The notes under the pieces were generated by a model that was not told the DNA's origin, made no database searches, and worked only from the letters and a program-made list of their open reading frames with translations. From NCBI RefSeq assembly GCF_030409335.1, contig NZ_JAUFPN010000042.1, positions 18,009 through 82,008 on the forward strand: a stretch of 64,000 nucleotides of DNA, given 5' to 3'. Positions 41,640 through 50,550 of the stretch are shown here, one piece after another (position 1 is the first letter of the stretch; each line of letters begins with the position of its first letter). The DNA comes from Paeniroseomonas aquatica. Its GTDB lineage: Bacteria; Pseudomonadota; Alphaproteobacteria; Acetobacterales; Acetobacteraceae. Position numbers and translations under genes: made by a program.

Positions 41640-42944
41640 ATGGATTTGTTGACCTTCGCGCTGCTCCTGCTGGTGCTGCTCTGCCTGCTGCTCGGGGCGG
41701 GCCTCTGGATCTCGATGGCGCTGGCCGGCGTCGGCTACGTCGCGATGTACTTCGTCCACCCGAGCCCGGGGCTGTTCCTCGCCTCGGCCTTCTGGGAATC
41801 GACCGGGTCCTGGACCCTGGCGGCGCTGCCGATGTTCGTCTGGATGGGCGAGATCCTGTTCCGCACCAAGCTGTCCGAGGAATTGTTCAACGGCCTCGCC
41901 CCCTGGGTGCGGCGCATCCCCGGCGGGCTGCTGCACGTGAACATCCTGGCCTGCGGCATCTTCGGCAGCGTCTCGGGGTCTTCCGCCGCCACCTGCGCCA
42001 CCGTCTCGAAGATCGCGCTGCCCGAGCTGAAGCGGCGCGGCTACGACGAGAACGTGGCCATCGGCTCGCTCGCCACCTCGGGCACCCTCGGCATCCTCAT
42101 CCCGCCGTCGATCATCATGGTGGTCTATGCCGTCGCGGCCGAGGTCAGCATCATCCGGGTCTTCCTCGCCGGCTGCATCCCCGGCCTGCTCGTGATGGGG
42201 CTGTTCAGCGCCTATATCGTGGTCTGGGCGCTGCTCAACCCGGACAAGCAGCCGCCGCGCGAGCCGCCGATGAGCCTTGGCCAGAAGCTGCGCGCCAGCG
42301 CCCAGCTGATGCCCTGCGCGCTGCTCATCGTCGGCACCATCGGCACCATGTTCGTCGGCTGGGCGACCGCGACGGAAGCGGCCGCCTTCGGCGTGCTCGG
42401 CTCGCTCATCCTCGCGGGCGTCACCGGCTCGCTCTCCTGGCAGGCCTTCGTCGACAGCCTGAAGGGCGCCACGCGGCTGTCCTGCATGATCATGTTCATC
42501 CTGGCGGGCGCCGCCTTCCTGACCAAGGCCATGGCGCTGACCGGCATCCCGGCGGCGCTGGCCGAGGGGGCGGCGCATCTCAACCTCGGCCCCTACGGGC
42601 TGATCGCCATCCTGACGGTCGTCTACGTGCTGCTCGGCACCGCGCTCGACGGCGTCTCGATGATCGTGCTCACCACCTCCATCGTCATTCCGATGGTCCA
42701 GGCTGCCGGCTTCGACCTGGTGTGGTTCGGCATCTTCATCGTGCTGCTGGTCGAGATCGCCGAGATCACCCCGCCGGTCGGCTTCAACCTCTTCGTCATG
42801 CAGACGATGACGGGGAAGGAGCAGACCGAGGTGGCCATGGCCAGCCTGCCCTTCTTCCTGATGCTGGTGCTGACCGTGGTGCTCTGCACGGTCTTCCCGG
42901 TGACGCTGGTCACCGGACTGCCGGAGTGGCTGCTGGCGCGGTAG
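41640..42944 (+). CDS. dctM: TRAP transporter large permease subunit (DctM family)
   Basis: 434 residues with about 12 membrane helices. Family blocks include GSVSGSSAATCATVSKIALPELKRRGYD, SLATSGTLGILIPPSIIMVVYAVAAEVSI and LVEIAEITPPVGFNLFVMQ. DctM carries out Na+- or H+-driven uptake of the ligand delivered by DctP. It follows dctQ directly and ends at a hairpin shared with the convergent lipoprotein gene. Confidence 0.95.
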   Translation: MDLLTFALLLLVLLCLLLGAGLWISMALAGVGYVAMYFVHPSPGLFLASAFWESTGSWTLAALPMFVWMGEILFRTKLSEELFNGLAPWVRRIPGGLLHVNILACGIFGSVSGSSAATCATVSKIALPELKRRGYDENVAIGSLATSGTLGILIPPSIIMVVYAVAAEVSIIRVFLAGCIPGLLVMGLFSAYIVVWALLNPDKQPPREPPMSLGQKLRASAQLMPCALLIVGTIGTMFVGWATATEAAAFGVLGSLILAGVTGSLSWQAFVDSLKGATRLSCMIMFILAGAAFLTKAMALTGIPAALAEGAAHLNLGPYGLIAILTVVYVLLGTALDGVSMIVLTTSIVIPMVQAAGFDLVWFGIFIVLLVEIAEITPPVGFNLFVMQTMTGKEQTEVAMASLPFFLMLVLTVVLCTVFPVTLVTGLPEWLLAR

Positions 42945-42955
42945 CGCCGCTGCCT

Positions 42956-42990
42956 GGACGCGGCGGCGGGGCCTGCCCACCGCCGCGTCC
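42956..42990. terminator. Hairpin between dctM and convergent lipoprotein gene
   Basis: Perfect 11-bp stem GGACGCGGCGG/CCGCCGCGTCC with a 13-base loop that can itself pair (GGG/CCC), filling most of the 51-base gap between the two stops. Probable bidirectional terminator; no T-tract. Confidence 0.6.
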
Positions 42991-42995
42991 CGGGC

Positions 42996-43487
42996 TCAGC
43001 GGATCGGCGTGACCTGCGGGGCCGGGGCCATGGCCCCGGGGCTGCCGGCCGTGGGCGCGACGGAGGCCGGCGGGACCGCGCTGGTGCCGGTCATGCTGCC
43101 CGAGCCGGTGCCCATCATGGCGGGCGCCGGGGTGCCGGCCGCGCCCGGGGACATGCCCGAAGAAGCGCCAGAGGCGCGGTCGGTGGCCGGCATGCCGCCG
43201 CCCATGTAGGCGCGGTCGGCCTCGGTCGTGCTGCGCCGCGTCGGCATCCGCCGGTCGCGCCGGGTGCGCGGGCCGGCGCTGGCCAGGGGGCGGGCCGGGG
43301 GGCGCACCTCCGGGCCGGCTGCCGGCGGGGTGCCGAGGGTCATGTCGCGCGGGCCGGTGGCGGCGGCCGGTGTGGTGTCGGCGGCCGCCCGCGCGGCGGC
43401 GATGTCCGGGCCGCGGTCCTGGCTCGTCCCCCCGCAGGCCGCCAGGGCCAGGGTCAGTCCCGCGACGCCAAGCATGTTCCAGTTCAT
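42996..43487 (-). CDS. Small low-complexity lipoprotein
   Basis: 163 residues. The signal sequence MLGVAGLTLALAACGG has a lipobox (LAAC), so the protein should be lipid-anchored. The mature part is rich in Pro, Ala, Gly, Met and Thr, with an Arg-rich patch (AGPRTRRDRRMPTRRSTTE) that could bind peptidoglycan or nucleic acid; no domain is recognised. The ATG at 43487 is preferred over one six bases upstream, because GGAGGAG then sits six bases before it. Confidence 0.75.
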   Translation of the reverse strand: MNWNMLGVAGLTLALAACGGTSQDRGPDIAAARAAADTTPAAATGPRDMTLGTPPAAGPEVRPPARPLASAGPRTRRDRRMPTRRSTTEADRAYMGGGMPATDRASGASSGMSPGAAGTPAPAMMGTGSGSMTGTSAVPPASVAPTAGSPGAMAPAPQVTPIR

Positions 43488-43605
43488 CGCCATCTCCTCC
43501 GCTCCGTGCTGTCGCCCCGGCAGCGCCACGCGGCATCCTGCCAGCCGGACCGAAACACCACCGGCTCGAACCGGTTGCGCCGGCGGTGAGGGAAGCGGGC
43601 CGAAT

Positions 43606-44016
43606 TCAACCGGGCTCCGGCCAGTCCGGGCGGTCGAAGCGCTGGATCTCCAGCAGGTAGCCGGCGGGGTCGCGGAAGAAGAAATGGGTGATGCCGGCGG
43701 CGGCGGCATGCCGCGGCGGCGCCTCGATCGGCACGCCGGCGGCGGCGAGGTGGTCGTGCCAGGCGGCGACCTCCGGCGTCACCAGCGTCACCACCACGCC
43801 GCCCTCGCGCCGCGGATCGGTGACCTCGCGCGGCCCGCGCGCCTGCACCACGCCGAGGAAGCCGCGATGCCCGGCGCCGACCGCAAAGATCGCGGCGAAG
43901 CCCTGGTCCTGCACCAGCGGAAGGCCCAGCACCTCGCCGTAGAACCGCCGGCAGGCGGCGGGATCCTCGGCGTAGAGGAAGGTGATCTGCTGCGCGAAGG
44001 CGGGCGGCCGGGTCAT
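43606..44016 (-). CDS. VOC family (glyoxalase-like) protein
   Basis: 136 residues with the single-module vicinal oxygen chelate pattern: ITFLYAEDPAACRRFYGEVLGLPLVQD, GHRGFLGVVQ, VVVTLVTPEVAAWHDHLAAAGV and ITHFFFRDPAGYLLEIQRFD. The last block carries the usual metal glutamate. It may be a dioxygenase, a glyoxalase or a bleomycin-binding-type protein; the substrate is not inferable. It diverges from mscL. Confidence 0.85.
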   Translation of the reverse strand: MTRPPAFAQQITFLYAEDPAACRRFYGEVLGLPLVQDQGFAAIFAVGAGHRGFLGVVQARGPREVTDPRREGGVVVTLVTPEVAAWHDHLAAAGVPIEAPPRHAAAAGITHFFFRDPAGYLLEIQRFDRPDWPEPG

Positions 44017-44103
44017 CCGACATTCTCTTTCCGCGCCGGGGTGCGATAGCCTACGCACGGCAACTCATCGGCTGCGCGCGTCGCAGTGAAAGGCATCCCG
44101 ACC

Positions 44104-44592
44104 ATGCAGCCACCGATCACGCTCCGCGAACCCGCCTGGCTCCGCGAATTCAAAGCCTTCATCATGCGCGGCAGCGTGGTCGACCTGGCGGTCGGTATCG
44201 TGATCGGCGCCGCCTTCACCACCATCGTGACCTCCCTGGTCGAGGATCTGATCAACCCCGTCATCGGCCTGGCCATCGGCGGCGTGGACTTCTCCAACAT
44301 CTTCGTCGTGCTGAGCGGCGAGCGCCAGGCCTCGCTGGAGGCGACGCGGCAATCGGGCGCCGCGGTGCTGGCGGTCGGCAAATTCCTCAACACCATCATC
44401 AAGTTCCTGATCGTCTCCTTCGCCATCTTCTGGGTGGTGCGGGTGCTGTCGAAGCTGCGGGTGGACAAGCTCGGCGCGGCCCAGGCGGCGACCCCGCCGA
44501 GCGAGGTGCTGCTGACCGAGATCCGCGACGAGCTGCGGGCGGGCCGCGCCGCCGCGCCCCGTCCGGCGGCACCGCCCACCGCCCTGGCCTGA
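44104..44592 (+). CDS. mscL: Large-conductance mechanosensitive channel
   Basis: 162 residues. FKAFIMRGSVVDLAVGIVIGAAFTTIVTSLVEDLINPVIGL is an unmistakable MscL first helix, and NTIIKFLIVSFAIFWVVRVLSKL the second. The C-terminal helix (LLTEIRDELRAG) is preceded and followed by Ala/Pro-rich stretches that make it longer than the E. coli protein (136). It opens on hypo-osmotic shock. I use the ATG at 44104, with AAAGG upstream, rather than the GTG at 44086. Confidence 0.95.
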   Translation: MQPPITLREPAWLREFKAFIMRGSVVDLAVGIVIGAAFTTIVTSLVEDLINPVIGLAIGGVDFSNIFVVLSGERQASLEATRQSGAAVLAVGKFLNTIIKFLIVSFAIFWVVRVLSKLRVDKLGAAQAATPPSEVLLTEIRDELRAGRAAAPRPAAPPTALA

Positions 44593-44607
44593 GCGCCGCG
44601 GCCGGGC

Positions 44608-46242
44608 TCAGACCGCCTCGGCGGCCTTGCGCCGGGCCGCATCCGCCCGCTTCTGCCCCGCGGTCCGCTCGTCGCCCAGCACCTGGCGGACGCGGATCTC
44701 CTCCAGGTCCAGCTCCTGCTCGAGCTTGACCAGCCCGTCCTCCTGCAGGCTGCCGGCGCGGTAATGGGCGATCAGCGCGGCGCGGGCGGCGTCCAGCGCC
44801 GCCAGCCGGATGCGCCGGCGCGAGGCCCGCTCGGCGGTCGCCGCCCCCTCGTTGCGGGCGGTGCGGTGCAGGTGCCCGGCGCGGTCGCGGAATTCATGCA
44901 GCAGGTCGGCGGCGATGGCGCCCTCCAGCGGGTCCTCCGCCCGCCGCTCGATCTCGGCGAGCGAGGCGATGGCGATCAGCCGGCGGCCCTCCGCCTCCTC
45001 GGGGTCGATCCCGTTCGGATGCGGCGGCAGCTCCGCGCCGAGCCGGCGGATCACCCATTCGAGGGTGGTGCCCTGCAGCACCAGCGTCGCCAGGATGGCG
45101 GTGAAGGCGAGGAAGACAATCAGGTCGCGCTCGGGGAAGTCCTCCGGCAGGGCCAGCGCCGCCGCCAGGCTCACCACGCCGCGCATCCCCGCCCAGGAGA
45201 TGACGGCGAGGTGGCTCCAGGGCGGCGCCGGGTCCCGGCTGCGGCTGCCCGGCAGCGCCCGGGGCAGCAGCGAGGCCGGGAAGACCCAGAGGAAGCGCGA
45301 CAGGATCAGCACCGCCGCCAGCCCGACCGCGATGCCGAGCAGCTCCAGCGCCCCGTGCCCGCCGATGCGGCGGAGGATGGAGTTGAGCTGCAGCCCGATC
45401 AGCACGAAGACCAGGCTGTTCAGGATGAACTCGACGAATTTCCACACCGCGCTGGCATTGAGCCGGTTGCCGTAGCTGAACACGGTGTGCTGCGCCCGGC
45501 CGAACAGCAGCCCGGCGGTGACCACCGCCATCACCCCCGAGACATGCACCGCTTCCCCCGCGAGATAGGCGGCATAGGCGGCGAGGAAGCCGGTCGTCGT
45601 CTCCAGGATCACGTCGTCAAGCCGCGCCAGCACCCAGAGCGTGGCCAGGCCCACGGCCCAGCCGACCGCGATGCCGCCGACCGCCAGCAGCACGAAGGTC
45701 GCCGCCCCGCTCGCCGCCCCCAGCCCGCCGCTCGCCAGCGCCGCCGCGACCGCGAGCTTGTAGAGCACCAGCGCGGAGGCGTCGTTGACCAGGCTCTCGC
45801 CCTCCAGCACGGTCACGATCCGCTTCGGCAGGCGCAGCCGCTGCAGCACCGCCCCGGCCGCCACCGCATCCGGCGGGGCGACGATGGCGCCGAGCGCCAG
45901 CGCCGCGGCGAAGGGCAGCCCGGGCACCAGCCAGGTGGCGGCGAGGGCGATGCAGAAGGCGGTGAAGGCCACGGCGCCCACCGCCAGCAGCAGGATCGGC
46001 CGCAGGTTGTGGCGGAAGGCCCGCCAGTCCGTGCGGTAGGCGCTGACCTGCAGCAGCGGCGGCAGGAAGAAGGCCAGCGCCAGCTCCGGGTCCAGCGGCA
46101 CCGCCGGCACCCCGGGGATGACGGCGATCACCATGCCGCCGAGCACCAGGATGACCGCATAGGGCAGCCGCAGCTTCCGCGCGAGCAGGGCGAAGCCGAT
46201 GCAGGCGGCGATCAGCGCGAGGAGGATTTCGACCAGGGCCAT
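44608..46242 (-). CDS. CPA1-type Na+/H+ antiporter
   Basis: 544 residues. About 12 membrane helices occupy residues 1-400, with the antiporter core GAIVAPPDAVAAGAVLQRLRLPKR, LEGESLVNDASALVLYKLAVA and SWAGMRGVVSLAAALALP. The cytoplasmic tail of about 140 residues is charged and helical (LLHEFRDRAGHLHRT, LEQELDLEEIRVRQVLGDER). It would exchange Na+ or K+ for H+. It lies tail to tail with mscL (15-base gap), so two ion-homeostasis genes adjoin. Confidence 0.92.
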   Translation of the reverse strand: MALVEILLALIAACIGFALLARKLRLPYAVILVLGGMVIAVIPGVPAVPLDPELALAFFLPPLLQVSAYRTDWRAFRHNLRPILLLAVGAVAFTAFCIALAATWLVPGLPFAAALALGAIVAPPDAVAAGAVLQRLRLPKRIVTVLEGESLVNDASALVLYKLAVAAALASGGLGAASGAATFVLLAVGGIAVGWAVGLATLWVLARLDDVILETTTGFLAAYAAYLAGEAVHVSGVMAVVTAGLLFGRAQHTVFSYGNRLNASAVWKFVEFILNSLVFVLIGLQLNSILRRIGGHGALELLGIAVGLAAVLILSRFLWVFPASLLPRALPGSRSRDPAPPWSHLAVISWAGMRGVVSLAAALALPEDFPERDLIVFLAFTAILATLVLQGTTLEWVIRRLGAELPPHPNGIDPEEAEGRRLIAIASLAEIERRAEDPLEGAIAADLLHEFRDRAGHLHRTARNEGAATAERASRRRIRLAALDAARAALIAHYRAGSLQEDGLVKLEQELDLEEIRVRQVLGDERTAGQKRADAARRKAAEAV

Positions 46243-46352
46243 GGCTGCTTCTACCCGGCCGGACGGGTCCGCGGCGAGACAGCCGGATGGCCAGCGCCCG
46301 CCGGGGACCGGGATGGGCTATGCTGGCGGCATGGCGGGCAGGGCGGGCGCAA

Positions 46353-47582
46353 GTGGCTGACGACGAGGGCGCGGCGGCCGCGCCCAGCATCCTGCGGCAC
46401 CGGCCCTTCCTGCTGTTCTGGGCCTCGCGCGTGCTCTCGACGCTCTGCTTCCAGATGCTGGCGGTCGCGGTCGCTTGGCAGCTCTATGCGCTGACCGGCA
46501 GCGCGCTCGACCTCGGGCTGGTCGGGCTGGTGCAGTTCATCCCGGTGCTGGTGCTGACCCTGCCGGCCGGGCACTGGGCGGACCGCGGCGACCGCCGGGC
46601 CATCGTCGCCGGCTGCCAGGGGCTGGTCGCGCTGCTGGCCGGGCTGCTGCTGCTCGGCAGCCTGCAGGGCTGGCTGGGGCGGGAGGCGATCTTCGTCCTG
46701 ATCGGCCTGGTCGGCTGCGCCCGGGCGGTGGAGGCGCCGACCATGGCCTCGCTGCTGCCCGGGCTGGTGCCGCGGGCGAGCTTCCCCCGCGCCGCCGCCT
46801 GGTCCGCCTCGGCCAACCAGACCGCCCAGATCCTCGGCCCGGCGCTGGGCGGGCTGCTCACCCTGCTCGGCCCCGGGGCGGCCTATGGGACGGCGGCGGC
46901 CCTGCTGCTGCTGGCCGCCGCCGCCGCCGCCGCCATCCGGGCGCCGCGGCCGGTGCGGCCGGGCGATGCCCGCGGCCTGGCGGCGCTGCTGATGGGCTTC
47001 GGCTTCGTCCGCCGCCACCGGCTGGTGCTCGGCGCCATCTCGCTCGACCTCTTCGCGGTGCTGCTCGGCGGCGCGGTGGCGCTGCTGCCGGTCTTCGCCC
47101 GCGACGTGCTGGGGACCGGGCCGGCCGGGCTCGGGCTGCTGCGGGCGGCGCCGGCGCTGGGGGCGCTGGCGATGTCGGTGCTGCTGGCCAACCGGCCGCT
47201 GCGGCCGCCGGTCGGGCCGCGGATGTTCGGCGCGCTGCTGGTCTTCGGCCTGGCGAGCACGGTCTTCGCGCTCTCGGGCCAGCTCTGGCTATCCGTCGCC
47301 GCGCTGGCGGTGGCGGGCGGGGCCGATGTGGTCAGCGTGGTGGTGCGTTCCTCGCTGGTGCAGCTGAACACGCCGGACGAGATGCGCGGGCGGGTCTCGG
47401 CGGTGAACTCGCTGTTCGTCGGCGCCTCGAACCAGCTGGGCGACTTCCGCGCCGGCGCGGTCGCGGCGCTGGTCGGGGCGGTGCCGGCCGCCGTGCTGGG
47501 CGGGCTCGGGACCATGCTGGTGGCCCTGCTGTGGCTGCGGCTCTTCCCGGAGCTGCGGCGGCTCCGCGACCTCGATCACTGA
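46353..47582 (+). CDS. MFS transporter, EntS-like
   Basis: About 409 residues, 12 helices. FLLFWASRVLSTLCFQMLAVAVAWQLYALTGS, LTLPAGHWADRGDRRAIVAG, and VRSSLVQLNTPDEMRGRVSAVNSLFVGASNQLGDF are typical of the EntS (enterobactin exporter) branch. The cargo is unknown. The start is unsettled: I take a GTG at 46353 (VADDEGAAA), since upstream ATGs at 46320 and 46287 add an Arg/Ala-rich leader. Its 3' end overlaps the small convergent membrane-protein gene by seven bases. Confidence 0.85.
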   Translation: MADDEGAAAAPSILRHRPFLLFWASRVLSTLCFQMLAVAVAWQLYALTGSALDLGLVGLVQFIPVLVLTLPAGHWADRGDRRAIVAGCQGLVALLAGLLLLGSLQGWLGREAIFVLIGLVGCARAVEAPTMASLLPGLVPRASFPRAAAWSASANQTAQILGPALGGLLTLLGPGAAYGTAAALLLLAAAAAAAIRAPRPVRPGDARGLAALLMGFGFVRRHRLVLGAISLDLFAVLLGGAVALLPVFARDVLGTGPAGLGLLRAAPALGALAMSVLLANRPLRPPVGPRMFGALLVFGLASTVFALSGQLWLSVAALAVAGGADVVSVVVRSSLVQLNTPDEMRGRVSAVNSLFVGASNQLGDFRAGAVAALVGAVPAAVLGGLGTMLVALLWLRLFPELRRLRDLDH

Positions 47583-47746
47583 GGGCCGCGGCGCCGCGCC
47601 AGCAGCGCCGCCGTCACCACCACCGCGGCAATGAGGGCGAGGCCGAGCAGCCCCTCGACCACCAGGAAGTTCTCGGCGTCGCGGCCGACCAGCAGCGCCG
47701 CCAGCACGCCCGCCGCCGCCAATACCACCCTGACCAGCACGCCCAT
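47576..47746 (-). CDS. Two-helix small membrane protein
   Basis: 56 residues: MGVLVRVVLAAAGVLAALLVGR, a short DAENF loop, then FLVVEGLLGLALIAAVVVTAALLARRRGPQ. Two membrane helices with a positively charged C-terminus. The ribosome site GGGAGGG lies eight bases before the ATG, giving good support for translation. No family is recognised. It overlaps the end of the convergent MFS gene by seven bases. Confidence 0.7.
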   Translation of the reverse strand: MGVLVRVVLAAAGVLAALLVGRDAENFLVVEGLLGLALIAAVVVTAALLARRRGPQ

Positions 47747-47796
47747 GGCGATGCCCTCCCGGGGGAAGGCATAGCCGCGGCGGGGAGGCGGGCGCC

Positions 47797-47810
47797 TTGC
47801 GCCGGCGCAA
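47797..47810. promoter_or_regulatory. Perfect palindrome TTGCGCCGGCGCAA
   Basis: A 14-base perfect palindrome 50 bases upstream of the small membrane-protein start and 13 bases beyond the stop of the ABM gene (both minus strand). It could be an operator for the former or a short hairpin ending the latter's message. Confidence 0.4.
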
Positions 47811-47823
47811 TCGCCGGCGGCTA

Positions 47824-48147
47824 TCAGGCGGCCGGGGGTGTCAGGGTCTGGATCGGCTCGAAGCCCTCGAACTCGGGATGGCCGAGGTAGAGCGGCCGGG
47901 TGCCGCCGGTGTTCCGGTGCGCCTGGCGAAAGGCCTCGGACCGGGTCCAGCCCTCGAAGGCCGCCCGGTCCGCCCAGGTGGTATGGGAGGCATAGAGCGT
48001 ATGGTCCTCCTTGGCCGGGCCGCGCAGCAGCTGGAACTCGACGAAGCCGGGCACCGTGTGCAGCTTCGAATCGCGGGACATCCAGAGCTGCTCGAATTCC
48101 GCCTCGGCGCCGGGGGTGACGCGGAAGCGGTTCATGGCGATGAACAT
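47824..48147 (-). CDS. Antibiotic biosynthesis monooxygenase (ABM) domain protein, HmoA-like
   Basis: 107 residues. FIAMNRFRVTPGAEAEFEQLW, then VPGFVEFQLLRGPAKEDHTLYASHTTWADRAAFEGWTRSEAFRQAH matches the ABM/IsdG-type ferredoxin-like fold used by heme-degrading monooxygenases and quinol oxygenases. A candidate heme-ligand histidine lies in EAFRQAHRNTGG. GAGGAAGA precedes the ATG. The SDR gene ends 11 bases upstream, so the two are probably cotranscribed. Confidence 0.85.
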   Translation of the reverse strand: MFIAMNRFRVTPGAEAEFEQLWMSRDSKLHTVPGFVEFQLLRGPAKEDHTLYASHTTWADRAAFEGWTRSEAFRQAHRNTGGTRPLYLGHPEFEGFEPIQTLTPPAA

Positions 48148-48158
48148 GGCATTCTTCC

Positions 48159-48917
48159 TCAATGGCTGAAGCGGCGGGTGCCGCCGTCGACATGGATGAC
48201 CTGGCCGGTGATGTAGCGCGCCCGCGGCGAGGCGAGGAACACCGCCAGCACCGCCAGGTCCTCGGGCTGGCCGATATAGCCGGCCGGGACCTCCGTCTCC
48301 GCCCAGGCGCGGCGGCTCACCTCGGTCGGCATCACCCGGAGGTCGATCTGCTCCGAGTGGATGCGCCCGGGCGGGATGGAATTCACCGTGATGCCGTGGC
48401 GGCCGACCTGCCGGGACAGCGCCTTGGCCCAGATATGGGTGGCGCCATTGGGCGCATTGGCCGGGTTCACGTTGTGCGGCTCGTCCTGGCCGGTCAGGTT
48501 GATGATGCGGCCGAAGCCCTCCGCCTGCATCGCCGGCACCAGCGCATGGGTGATGCGGCGGGCGGCGTGGAAGTTGAGGTTCATCGCCTCCTCCCAGACC
48601 GCATCCTCGCCCAGCGTGCCGGCCGGTTGCGGCCGGCTGCCGCCGGCGTTGTTCACCAGGATGTCGCAGCGGCCGAAGCGGCCGAGCACCGCGTCGCGGA
48701 TGCGCGGCGCCGCCGTCGCATCCGTGATGTCCTCGACGACGAGCAGGGGCTCGGCGCCCGCCGGCAGCTCGGCCGCCAGGCTCTCCAGCAGCGGGCGGCG
48801 GCGGGCGAGCAGGGCGAGCCGGCACCCCTCGGCCGCCAGCATGGCGGCGATGGTCCGTCCCAGCCCGGCCGAGGCCCCGGTGACGAGCGCGACCTTGCCG
48901 GCCAATTGCATGTCCAT
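48159..48917 (-). CDS. SDR family protein with non-canonical active site
   Basis: 252 residues. The Rossmann elements are normal: LVTGASAGLGRTIAAML, DILVNNAGGSRP, NSIPPGRIHSEQI and ITGQVIHVDGG. But the YxxxK motif reads HIWAK (residues about 170), so the catalytic tyrosine is a histidine, and the serine strand reads IINLTGQDEP. I recall related SDRs with HAWAK at this place, so this may be a subgroup trait rather than a mutation. The start is ATG 48917 or 48911; GGAG lies upstream. Likely cotranscribed with the ABM gene. Confidence 0.85.
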   Translation of the reverse strand: MDMQLAGKVALVTGASAGLGRTIAAMLAAEGCRLALLARRRPLLESLAAELPAGAEPLLVVEDITDATAAPRIRDAVLGRFGRCDILVNNAGGSRPQPAGTLGEDAVWEEAMNLNFHAARRITHALVPAMQAEGFGRIINLTGQDEPHNVNPANAPNGATHIWAKALSRQVGRHGITVNSIPPGRIHSEQIDLRVMPTEVSRRAWAETEVPAGYIGQPEDLAVLAVFLASPRARYITGQVIHVDGGTRRFSH

Positions 48918-48960
48918 CCGCGGAATCTCCTGCTGCCGGCCGCAGCCTGGAGCGCGCCCG

Positions 48961-48998
48961 GGCAAAAGAAAAGCCGCCCCGGTTGCCCGGGGCGGCTT
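48961..48998 (-). terminator. Rho-independent terminator of tctCBA
   Basis: On the minus strand a perfect 12-bp stem AAGCCGCCCCGG/CCGGGGCGGCTT with a 4-base loop is followed at once by TTTTCTTTTGCC. It starts 22 bases after the tctA stop. This is the clearest intrinsic terminator in the window and marks the end of the tctCBA transcript. Confidence 0.92.
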
Positions 48999-49019
48999 GG
49001 TCTGGGGCAGGGGAGGCGC

Positions 49020-50519
49020 TCAGCCGGTGAGCGCGGCTTCCTTGCCCTTGCGCAGGTTCGGCAGCAGCATCGCCGCCATGGCGAGCGCCCCGATCGCCAG
49101 CATGCTGGCGCTGATCGGCCGCTCGAGGAACACCATGACGTCGCCCCGCGAGAGCAGCATGGCGCGGCGGAGGTGCTCCTCCATCATCGGGCCGAGCACG
49201 AAGCCGATGAGCAGCGGCGCCGGCTCGAGCTTGAGCTTGTTGCACATGTAGCCGAACACGGCGAAGAGCACGGTCGAGTACACGTCGAAGACGTTGTTGT
49301 TCACGCTGTAGGCGCCGATCGAGCAGAAGACCAGGATCGCCGGGTAGAGGAACTTGTAGGGCACCTGCAGCAGCTTCACCCACATGCCGATCATCGGCAG
49401 GTTGATGACGAGCAGCATGACATTGCCGATCCACATGGAGGCGATCAGGCCCCAGAACAGGTCGGGCTGCGCTTCCACCATGCGGGGGCCGGGCTGGATG
49501 CCCTGGATGATCAGCGCGCCGACCATCAGCGCCATCACGGCGTTGGCCGGGATGCCGAGCGTCAGCAGCGGGATGAAGCTGGTCTGCGCCGCGGCGTTGT
49601 TGGCCGCTTCCGGACCCGCCACGCCCTCGATCGCGCCGGTGCCGAACAGGTGGCGGTTCTTCGAGACCTTCCGCTCCATCATGTAGGAGCCGAAGGAGGA
49701 GAGCGCCGCGCCGCCGCCCGGCAGGATGCCGAGCACGGTGCCGACCAGCGTGCCGCGCAGCACGGAGGGCGTCGCCCGCTTCCACTCTTCCTTGGTCAGC
49801 CAGAGGCTGCCGACCTTGGTCTTCAGGACACTGCGGGCTTCCGGGCGCTCCAAGTTGAGGATGATCTCGGCGATGCCGAACATGCCCATCGCCAGGGCGA
49901 CGAAGCTGATGCCGTCGGACAGCTCAGGCACGCCGAAGGTGAAGCGCTGCTGGCCGGTCTGCACGTCGGTCCCGACCAGGCCGAGCGCCACGCCGAGCAC
50001 CACCATGCCGATCGACTTGATCACCGAGCCCTGCGCCAGCACGGCCGAGATGATGAGGCCGAGCAGCATGAGCGAGAAGTAATCCGCCGGCCCGAAGGAC
50101 AGCGCCACCGAGGTGAGCAGCGGGCCCGAGCCGGCGACCACGATCGTGGCGACCGTGCCGGCGAAGAACGAGGCCAGCGCCGAGGTCGCCAGCGCCGCGC
50201 CCGCCCGGCCGTTGCGGGCCATCTTGTAGCCCTCGAGCGTGGTGACGACCGAGCTGATCTCGCCCGGCAGGTTCAGCAGGATGGCCGTGGTCGAGCCGCC
50301 GTACTGCGCGCCGTAGTAGATGCCCGCCAGCATGATGATGGCGGTGGTCGCCGGCTGGCCGAAGGTGATCGGCAGCAGCAGCGAAATCGTGGCGACCGGG
50401 CCGATGCCCGGCAGCACGCCGATGGCGGTGCCGATCAGGGCGCCGATCAGCGCGAAGAGCAGGTTCTGGAAGCTGAGGGCGACGGCGAAGCCGTGCGCCA
50501 GGTTGCCTATGATATCCAT
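49020..50519 (-). CDS. tctA: Tripartite tricarboxylate transporter large membrane subunit
   Basis: 499 residues, about 12 helices. TctA blocks: GTAIGVLPGIGPVATISLLLPITF, AGIYYGAQYGGSTTAILLNLPGE, GTVLGILPGGGAALSSFGSYMMERKVSK and LTLGIPANAVMALMVGALIIQGIQPGP. It forms the transport channel with TctB and receives ligand from the Bug receptor TctC (51353-52336). It is the last gene of the tctCBA unit and is followed by a strong terminator. Confidence 0.96.
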   Translation of the reverse strand: MDIIGNLAHGFAVALSFQNLLFALIGALIGTAIGVLPGIGPVATISLLLPITFGQPATTAIIMLAGIYYGAQYGGSTTAILLNLPGEISSVVTTLEGYKMARNGRAGAALATSALASFFAGTVATIVVAGSGPLLTSVALSFGPADYFSLMLLGLIISAVLAQGSVIKSIGMVVLGVALGLVGTDVQTGQQRFTFGVPELSDGISFVALAMGMFGIAEIILNLERPEARSVLKTKVGSLWLTKEEWKRATPSVLRGTLVGTVLGILPGGGAALSSFGSYMMERKVSKNRHLFGTGAIEGVAGPEAANNAAAQTSFIPLLTLGIPANAVMALMVGALIIQGIQPGPRMVEAQPDLFWGLIASMWIGNVMLLVINLPMIGMWVKLLQVPYKFLYPAILVFCSIGAYSVNNNVFDVYSTVLFAVFGYMCNKLKLEPAPLLIGFVLGPMMEEHLRRAMLLSRGDVMVFLERPISASMLAIGALAMAAMLLPNLRKGKEAALTG

Positions 50520-50550
50520 GGCCGTTGCGGTTCCCTATCCCGGCGTCTGG

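Noticed and set aside
43606..44016. Bleomycin or fosfomycin resistance gene
   Set aside because: Single-module VOC proteins share this pattern, but nothing specific to resistance families is visible.
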